From positions 1 to 12,732 of the forward strand of contig CALEKA010000059.1 in assembly GCA_937898715.1 (NCBI GenBank): 12,732 nucleotides of DNA. The letters are read 5' to 3'. The stretch comes from an uncultured Prevotella sp. (GTDB lineage: Bacteria > Bacteroidota > Bacteroidia > Bacteroidales > Bacteroidaceae). The notes under the pieces were generated by a model. That model made no database searches. It was not told the DNA's origin and worked only from the letters and a program-made list of their open reading frames with translations. Every line of letters starts with the position of its first letter. The first letter of the stretch is position 1. Below, piece after piece: positions 7,860 to 12,732 of this stretch. The translations under genes and the position numbers were made by a program.

Positions 7860-10259
7860 TCACAATCTGCTCTTTAACTGATTACTATTTTTGTAGCTCG
7901 CTCCCCGTACATTACTTTTACCAAAGGGAATAGAGAATGTAATAGAGAATGATCGCTTAGTGGAAAGCTTCATGCTATTTATTGCATAATTTTCTGTGCG
8001 ATACGACCAATTTCTGTTGGATTTGGAATATAGCAAGTTGAGCGTAGTGAATTGTAGTATACCTCCGAATTTGAACGTTTTGGTTAATATGGCGTGTACA
8101 TAATAGGAAGGTTTTACCTTCTTACTTGTGAAAGTTGAAGCTGTTGCGCCATAAGCATATATTTCTGCATTCCAACGCTTGCGTTTTGAGAGTCTGATGG
8201 TAGAACTCAGCGAACAATCTCCAGAGAATTCTGAATAGTCAAAGTTTGTGCCATCTACATTTGCAGTTTCTGATTTACTTTTTGTATAATCTCCGCTAAT
8301 TTGGGCTGAGATTCTCCATCTTCCATCAAAAAGCATTTTGTTGACTTCAAAATTCAACATAATTGAAACGTCAGAAGCTATATTCATTTTGGAGTTAATT
8401 GTATTTCCGTGTCCATCTTGGTAGGAATAATCCGTTATTCCATTTTTAGAACGCTGGAAACTCAGATTAAAGATATAATCCTCGTATAATTCATAATAAA
8501 CCAAGAAATCATTTAAATAAAATGGTTTTATATCAGGATTGCCTATCGTGTAACTCGTTTCGCTCTTCCAAAATACAAAAGGGTCCAATTCAGACAAGAA
8601 AGGGCGATGGATTTTTCGTGTGTATTCAAAGGAAAGGCTATGTTTATTTTCTACAAAATCAAAATCTATATTTGCCGATGGAAACCAGTCGAATTCGTGA
8701 TGCTTATTTTTTCCTCCAATAGAAGATTGTATACCGTCTCTGTAGGCATATTCTCCTCGAACGCCCAATTTCGTAGAGATTATATTGGACCACATACTTT
8801 GGTATGCAATATAAAAGGCTTGTACATTTTCTAAGTATTTGAATGTTCCATCATAAACAGAAGCACCATCGTCAGTCTTTAGTAAATCATTCCGATTATA
8901 TGAATTGATTACTTTGCTCGCATTCAGTTCATAGCCCAAACTCATATTATGATTCGAATTCAGCATCATATCGTATGAAACCTTTGCATCGGTGCTATAT
9001 GCATTGTAGCTTTTATATTCTGTGTATTTGCTATAAGGTACATATATAGCTCCTTTATTTAGAGTGGAAAACGATTTTTCGTAATCTTGCTTCGAACCAT
9101 TTGAAGAGTGGTCGAAATCAATATTAAGTTTGCTCCCTTTAGAATCAGTTGTCCATGTATAATATGCCAGTACACCGTAGCTCGGTTTCTGATTAAACGG
9201 ATATTTATAACTTCTATCCGTGCGTGATTTTGTGGCTTCTGAAATTTCCTTTGTTTCAGTTAATGTTGCATATTGAGCTTTATTATAGCCTGAAGAAACG
9301 CATCCAGATAAACCCATTTTATGATTTTTGCTGAAAGCATAGGATATATCGAAACTAGCATTTAATTTTGCATCACGACCCTTGTTGCTGTATTGATTCG
9401 CCACTTCTCGGCCAATATCAATATAGTTGTAGTCGTCAATTCCTTCAAGTTTCCATTTACTTAATGAACTGTTGAGATAGACGGAGGCGTTAAATCTATC
9501 TTTTCCATAACGTAAGTTGAAATTTTCACTTGCACCAAATTCATTCTGATATTCCAAAGCCGTAGTAGATTTTCCAGCCCATCCCACATAATTTTGTCTG
9601 ATTACAAGATTAATAATGCCTCCTCTTGTTGACGCATTATGTGAAGCACCTGGGGTGGTAATAATTTCTATTTTTGAAATCTGTTCGGGGCTAATACTAC
9701 GTATTTTCTCCATTAAGGCATCACCTGTCTCAATAGGTTTACGACCATTGATGTAAATAGAAGATGAGCCTATCCCCATTATCTTTACACCGTCTTGGCT
9801 TGCATTAAGCAATGGGACATGTTTAAGCATCTCGAAAGCGTTGACTCCTTCAAGATCTATTCCTTTTGGCGTAAAAACGAACTTGCCAGACATGTGCTTT
9901 AGCGTTGATTTTTGAGTTACGCTTACCATGGCTTCATTAAGATTGTTTGTTACTTCCTTATAGAGCGTAAAATATAGTTGTTTGTCATTTACATTTTGGG
10001 TTGCTGAGGTAAATCCCGGACGTGATGCCATAACAAAAACATCTAGCTTTGTGTTGTTGTTTAAAACGAACAAGCCTTGACTATCTGTTTCTGCTTGATC
10101 AAGAAGTACAGTATCTTTTGCGGTAAAAAGGTACAATTGTGCTTTAGGTAAAGGAAGACCAGTGGCATCATGTACCTTACCTGTTATCGGTGTAGCATTT
10201 TGAGCAATCAAACAGAAGTTTGTCATACAAAATGCTACTATCGTAAGAAAGAGTTTCAT
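7860..10259 (-). CDS. Outer-membrane beta-barrel protein, TonB-receptor-like, in RiPP locus
   Basis: A 799-aa predicted outer-membrane protein of the Bacteroidetes outer-membrane beta-barrel family. It has a signal peptide (hydrophobic 3-18, likely cut after Ala19), a carboxypeptidase-regulatory-like beta-sandwich (about 23-100, starting ITGKVHDATGLPLPKA), and a plug-like domain (about 108-222) with IYINGRKP at 168-175 and the IEIITTPGA and GGIINLVI elements of TonB receptor plugs. A long barrel follows from about 230, rich in alternating aromatic strands. The family barrel end FSITFSIPFG is followed by about 20 extra polar residues. I see no clear TonB box. It starts 22 bases after the radical SAM gene ends, so the two are co-transcribed. 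In this setting it may let the finished peptide cross the outer membrane, or be the receptor or immunity partner. The family is clear, but this role is inference. Confidence 0.85.
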   Translation of the reverse strand: MKLFLTIVAFCMTNFCLIAQNATPITGKVHDATGLPLPKAQLYLFTAKDTVLLDQAETDSQGLFVLNNNTKLDVFVMASRPGFTSATQNVNDKQLYFTLYKEVTNNLNEAMVSVTQKSTLKHMSGKFVFTPKGIDLEGVNAFEMLKHVPLLNASQDGVKIMGIGSSSIYINGRKPIETGDALMEKIRSISPEQISKIEIITTPGASHNASTRGGIINLVIRQNYVGWAGKSTTALEYQNEFGASENFNLRYGKDRFNASVYLNSSLSKWKLEGIDDYNYIDIGREVANQYSNKGRDAKLNASFDISYAFSKNHKMGLSGCVSSGYNKAQYATLTETKEISEATKSRTDRSYKYPFNQKPSYGVLAYYTWTTDSKGSKLNIDFDHSSNGSKQDYEKSFSTLNKGAIYVPYSKYTEYKSYNAYSTDAKVSYDMMLNSNHNMSLGYELNASKVINSYNRNDLLKTDDGASVYDGTFKYLENVQAFYIAYQSMWSNIISTKLGVRGEYAYRDGIQSSIGGKNKHHEFDWFPSANIDFDFVENKHSLSFEYTRKIHRPFLSELDPFVFWKSETSYTIGNPDIKPFYLNDFLVYYELYEDYIFNLSFQRSKNGITDYSYQDGHGNTINSKMNIASDVSIMLNFEVNKMLFDGRWRISAQISGDYTKSKSETANVDGTNFDYSEFSGDCSLSSTIRLSKRKRWNAEIYAYGATASTFTSKKVKPSYYVHAILTKTFKFGGILQFTTLNLLYSKSNRNWSYRTENYAINSMKLSTKRSFSITFSIPFGKSNVRGASYKNSNQLKSRL

Positions 10260-10281
10260 TTTTCTATTAATTATGTAATTA

Positions 10282-11589
10282 TCAGTTGTTATTATTTAAA
10301 AACATAAATTCAAATCGATCTAAAATGACTTGCTTTTTATCATCTTGACTAAGTCCACGCAAGCATCCTGATACTTTATTCATTTCTATGTTTTTTTGCG
10401 TACAACATCCTCCACAGATTGGAGCGATTACACATTGATGGCATTCTTTACGCGAAAATTTTGAATGAATCCTTCTTTCTTTTAGATTTCCTTTCCAAAT
10501 GATTTTACCTTTTGTTGATAGGATGCCTTCACAATTATCAGAAGTGAATTTGCGAGCTGTGCAACTAAACACTTTCCCATCATAATTTATCAGTAAATTG
10601 TTCTTTTTATCACCATAGCATGGATTCTCAACTGTATTTTGTACTTTGTGAAAAGAGCAACAAAATCCAGCATCTTTGAATTTTTTGAATAAACTATATA
10701 ATTCGTCATGAAGATCATCAGCGGACGCTTTGTCTTTATCTGTATCCTGCCACACTCTTTGAAAGTCTACGTTTATGTATTTTTTTACGTCTCGCGAGAT
10801 GTTTTCAAAAGAGTGGAGTATTGACAAAATGCTATTTATATTTTGTAAAGTATAATTTATACGAAGACATACATTATGTCTGTGTTCAGCAATCGCTATT
10901 ATATTTCTGCAAATAATGCTATAAGAACCCATCCCATTTTTTAAAAAGCGAGTCTGATTATGGGTAGTTTCATTCCCGTCGAGAGTTATTTGGAAATCTA
11001 CGTTTATCCCATCTAAACATTCAAGTGTATAATCGTTTACTAAGAAACCATTTGAAGTAAAATGTGAAGAAAATGCTATATTATGTATTTTACATTGTTC
11101 TAATGCAAAATGTATTAGAGGTAAGGCTATTCTTTTAAAATACAATAGAGGCTCTCCGCCAAAAAAAGATAGGTGGAAGTTTTTAAGTCCTTTTCTGTTT
11201 AATGTATGACCAATGAATTCTTGGGTAGCTTTCAGTATCTCTTTGTTCATAAAAGAACCTTTTATGTGATCCTCATAGCAATACCAACAATTAAAGTTAC
11301 AATCGAGTGTAGGATTTATATGAAGTTCAAAACAAGTATCATCCTCAAGAATCTTCTGAATCTTATTCTGGAGCTCTGCAACTTCGTCTGTGCTATCGCT
11401 AACAATGGCTTTTGTCTCCTGTAATTTTTGGAATAATTTTGTGTTTTCTGCCTTTAAAAAATCCACACCTTTGTCAATATCTTCTTTGGATTTTTGAGTA
11501 ATAATTAAAAATTTATCAGAATTTGCATTATAGAGTAATAAGTTGTCTTTATCCACGTGTATAATGCTATTGTATATACTATATTTCAT
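10282..11589 (-). CDS. Radical SAM/SPASM peptide maturase
   Basis: A 435-aa radical SAM enzyme expected to modify the Cys-rich precursor encoded just upstream. The first 85 residues (starting MKYSIYN, with LLLYNANSDKF) resemble the N-terminal region seen in other peptide maturases and could bind the leader. The radical SAM core begins near 88 with the cluster motif C97-x3-C101-x2-C104 (CNFNCWYC), then FFGGEPLL (142-149), the SAM-binding GGEP. The C-terminal SPASM region is Cys-rich: Cys324, Cys343, Cys353, then C383-x2-C386-x5-C392-x2-C395 with adjacent Cys396, and Cys409, enough for two auxiliary iron-sulfur clusters. SPASM enzymes of this kind form thioether or carbon-carbon cross-links; with a Cys-rich substrate, thioether formation is my best guess. 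The C terminus ends in a poly-Asn tail. Confidence 0.93.
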   Translation of the reverse strand: MKYSIYNSIIHVDKDNLLLYNANSDKFLIITQKSKEDIDKGVDFLKAENTKLFQKLQETKAIVSDSTDEVAELQNKIQKILEDDTCFELHINPTLDCNFNCWYCYEDHIKGSFMNKEILKATQEFIGHTLNRKGLKNFHLSFFGGEPLLYFKRIALPLIHFALEQCKIHNIAFSSHFTSNGFLVNDYTLECLDGINVDFQITLDGNETTHNQTRFLKNGMGSYSIICRNIIAIAEHRHNVCLRINYTLQNINSILSILHSFENISRDVKKYINVDFQRVWQDTDKDKASADDLHDELYSLFKKFKDAGFCCSFHKVQNTVENPCYGDKKNNLLINYDGKVFSCTARKFTSDNCEGILSTKGKIIWKGNLKERRIHSKFSRKECHQCVIAPICGGCCTQKNIEMNKVSGCLRGLSQDDKKQVILDRFEFMFLNNNN

Positions 11590-11607
11590 TTCTTTTGATG
11601 CTCATAA

Positions 11608-11742
11608 AATGCTGTAAATAGAGAGACTGAAAGTTTTATTGTCATTCATAATGAAGCCCAAAAGTATGATTGCATATATGCATATGCGTTATAATTCCAG
11701 CTATTTTGGACGAAAACCTTTAACCTCTCTATTTACTAATGC
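11608..11742. repeat. Inverted-repeat element with flanking direct repeats between precursor and maturase genes
   Basis: GTAAATAGAGAG at 11614-11625 and CTCTCTATTTAC at 11725-11736 are perfect 12-bp inverted repeats enclosing 99 bases. Pairing can go on inward with AAAGTTTT (11630-11637) against AAAAC and CTTT (11713-11721, one bulged C). Just outside, separated by one T on each side, AATGC occurs as a direct repeat at 11608-11612 and 11738-11742. The interior holds the palindromes GCATATATGC (11672-11681) and GCATATGC (11680-11687), and no ORF of note. Two readings fit: a small MITE-like insertion with a 5-bp target duplication, or an RNA stem-loop that separates precursor and enzyme expression, since the - strand continues with AGCATTTT. 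Confidence 0.6.
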
Positions 11743-11765
11743 GTTAATTGAATATTATTAATGTA

Positions 11766-12020
11766 CTATTGCCTATCGGGATCTAAAGGCTTCAACCCTG
11801 TATTGCATCTGCCATTCTGATCACTGCAACCTGCAATATGGTTAATGCAACGTTTCTTGCTACCGCCACATGAAATCGTGCTTGCATTTTCACATGTACC
11901 ATTTTTACCTCCTATAACTTCTAAATCAGAAGATAGAACGATGACTTGCTGTTTTTCAGAAAACTCTTTGTCTACAATAGATGCAACAAAAGACTGAATT
12001 CTTGACATTTGTTTTGTCAT
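11766..12020 (-). CDS. Double-glycine RiPP precursor peptide with five regularly spaced cysteines
   Basis: An 84-aa peptide, first gene of the locus. The leader (1-38) is charged and amphipathic and ends LSSDLEVIGG, a double-glycine site at Gly37-Gly38 of the kind cut by C39 exporters and seen in GG-type Bacteroidales natural product precursors. The predicted core, 46 residues from Lys39 (KNGTC...), has Cys43, Cys51, Cys58, Cys65 and Cys72: steps of 8, 7, 7 and 7. No cysteine is in the leader. The core is rich in Gly, Asn, Ser, Lys and Arg and ends PLDPDRQ. Residue Asp32 at -7 and Leu33 at -6 put the usual hydrophobic leader position one residue out of register. Met5 is an alternative start. 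The neighbouring radical SAM gene and exporter make the precursor role very likely; the modification and activity of the product are unknown. Confidence 0.88.
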   Translation of the reverse strand: MTKQMSRIQSFVASIVDKEFSEKQQVIVLSSDLEVIGGKNGTCENASTISCGGSKKRCINHIAGCSDQNGRCNTGLKPLDPDRQ

Positions 12021-12268
12021 AATTGATGATTTTAATGATGTTCACAATTTGAATCTCACTATCATAAAAGAAAGTCGTTAGGCATGTGAACAAAGCCTTT
12101 TTTGTTTTTGGATAGAGGTGAAACTTTCATACCCAGGATGTACCCTATGAAAAAGAGAATTTTATTGCTTTTGCGTATATTACTCAAGGTTCCGAGAACT
12201 TTCAGATATTTCGACGGAAATGATTATGTGCTAGATATGTGCTTTTATAGTAGTGTACTTATTGACCG

Positions 12269-12297
12269 CAAAGATAAACATTATTTTTTAAATCAAA
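12269..12297 (-). promoter_or_regulatory. Candidate promoter of the RiPP operon
   Basis: On the - strand, TTTG (12294-12297), 17 bases, then TATCTTTG (12269-12276), a full match to TAnnTTTG. CGCAAA at 12267-12272 and TTTGCG at 12300-12305 form a 6-bp inverted repeat that brackets both elements, a possible operator. The start site would be near 12262, leaving a leader of about 240 bases before the precursor ATG, long enough for RNA-level control. I found no better match closer to the precursor. Confidence 0.4.
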
Positions 12298-12623
12298 CAT
12301 TTGCGTGTTATTTTTTTAAATATTATAGTTGATATTGGTTTGGGTTAATATAAAAAGAAAGCAATTGTTTCCTTTTTTGTTTTATTGAAACTGAGCTGTG
12401 AGGACCGGTAATGCGTAAATTTTCCTCTTAATTATACATCGATTGAAGATAATAGGATGAATCGAATATTTCTTAGAATATGCTTTAATCGGACTGGAAT
12501 AATGAAAAAATACATTCAACATATGTTTTTTTTGTATAAGCTTAAAACTTCTGAGAATCAAAGGATGTACAATATAATGGACCGTTTCACTGGAAAATAT
12601 TCTATAAAAAAATGCGGGGAAAA

Positions 12624-12655
12624 TTTGGTTGGTAAAGAAAAAGTTCGTACTTTTG
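12624..12655 (+). promoter_or_regulatory. Promoter of tRNA-Val
   Basis: TTTG at 12624-12627, exactly 20 bases, then TACTTTTG at 12648-12655. Both elements match the Bacteroidetes housekeeping promoter (TTTG at -33, TAnnTTTG at -7) at ideal spacing. The start would be near 12662, about 16 bases before the tRNA. This is the clearest promoter in the window and supports the taxonomic placement. Confidence 0.8.
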
Positions 12656-12677
12656 CACCGCTTTCGAGAAGGAATAA

Positions 12678-12732
12678 GGGCGTTTAGCTCAGCTGGTTCA
12701 GAGCATCTGCCTTACAAGCAGAGGGTCGGCGG
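12678..12732 (+). tRNA. tRNA-Val (anticodon TAC), 3' part beyond the window
   Basis: Acceptor arm GGGCGTT at 12678-12684, then TA, D stem GCTC/GAGC (12687-12690 and 12701-12704), D loop AGCTGGTTCA, anticodon stem TCTGC/GCAGA (12706-12710 and 12718-12722) around the loop CTTACAA, so the anticodon is TAC, reading GTA valine codons. The window ends in the T stem (GGCGG) after 55 bases, so the T loop and acceptor 3' side are not seen. It is transcribed away from the peptide operon and has its own promoter at 12624-12655. Confidence 0.95.

Larger units (their letters stand above)
12021..12677. other. AT-rich intergenic region between the peptide operon and tRNA-Val
   Basis: About 650 bases without a supported gene. 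It holds the leader and probable promoter of the peptide operon (- strand) and the promoter of the tRNA (+ strand). Two forward open frames, 12102-12332 and 12457-12687, code for low-complexity, Lys/Phe/Tyr-rich peptides with no family resemblance. The second runs through the tRNA promoter into the tRNA, so I reject both. T-rich stretches at 12099-12110 and 12370-12383 follow only weak stems. Confidence 0.6.

Noticed and set aside
7667..7933. 88-codon + strand frame over the barrel gene's end
   Set aside because: Phe/Ile/Leu-rich low-complexity translation of AT-rich DNA that overlaps the barrel gene on the other strand; no recognisable family.
12066..12131. Short - strand leader peptide (about 22 codons, MKVSPLSKNKK...) before the precursor
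   Set aside because: Too short to distinguish from chance; no run of regulatory codons or terminator pairing beside it.
12102..12332. 76-codon + strand frame upstream of the peptide operon
   Set aside because: No recognisable domain, composition typical of translated AT-rich spacer, and it covers the probable - strand promoter. A real small protein cannot be excluded without comparison to relatives.
12457..12687. 76-codon + strand frame next to the tRNA
   Set aside because: It runs through the tRNA promoter and into the tRNA gene, so it is not plausible as a gene.
12678..12732. tRNA-Val as attachment site of an integrated island
   Set aside because: Integrases normally use the tRNA 3' end, which lies outside the window, while the peptide locus is on the 5' side. 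No integrase and no duplicated tRNA end was seen.

Overview
The window looks like chromosomal DNA of a Bacteroidales bacterium, probably close to Prevotellaceae. Four things point there. The long-form PPi-dependent phosphofructokinase (546 aa) is typical of the group. There is an outer-membrane beta-barrel protein with a carboxypeptidase-regulatory-like N-terminal domain. Strong purine-rich ribosome binding sites are absent. The promoter in front of the tRNA matches the Bacteroidetes consensus TTTG-N20-TAnnTTTG. The genus is an inference from protein style, not from a search.

Layout: 1-88 is the end of a 22-bp tandem repeat array cut by the window edge. On the + strand follow pfp (415-2055), a structured hairpin, and a membrane-anchored GH25 lysozyme (2364-3305). 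Convergent to these, on the - strand, is the pyrimidine pair pyrK-pyrD (5159-3484, overlapping by 13 bp), which ends in a strong terminator at 3389-3434. These core genes are ordinary.

The right half (5402-12020, - strand, visibly more AT-rich) is a compact ribosomally made peptide (RiPP) locus. In transcription order it has an 84-aa Cys-rich precursor with a double-glycine leader, a radical SAM/SPASM maturase, an outer-membrane beta-barrel protein, and a C39-peptidase ABC exporter. The proposed flow is: the precursor is made, the radical SAM enzyme cross-links the core, and the exporter cuts after Gly-Gly and moves the core out of the cytoplasm. The beta-barrel would handle outer-membrane passage, or instead act as receptor. 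No HlyD-type adaptor is encoded here. The core peptide has five cysteines at 8, 7, 7 and 7 residue spacing, which is the most striking feature. A 12-bp perfect inverted repeat flanked by matching 5-bp direct repeats sits between the precursor and maturase genes.

The locus is bounded on the right by about 650 bp without a convincing gene, then by a divergent tRNA-Val(TAC) that is truncated at the window end.
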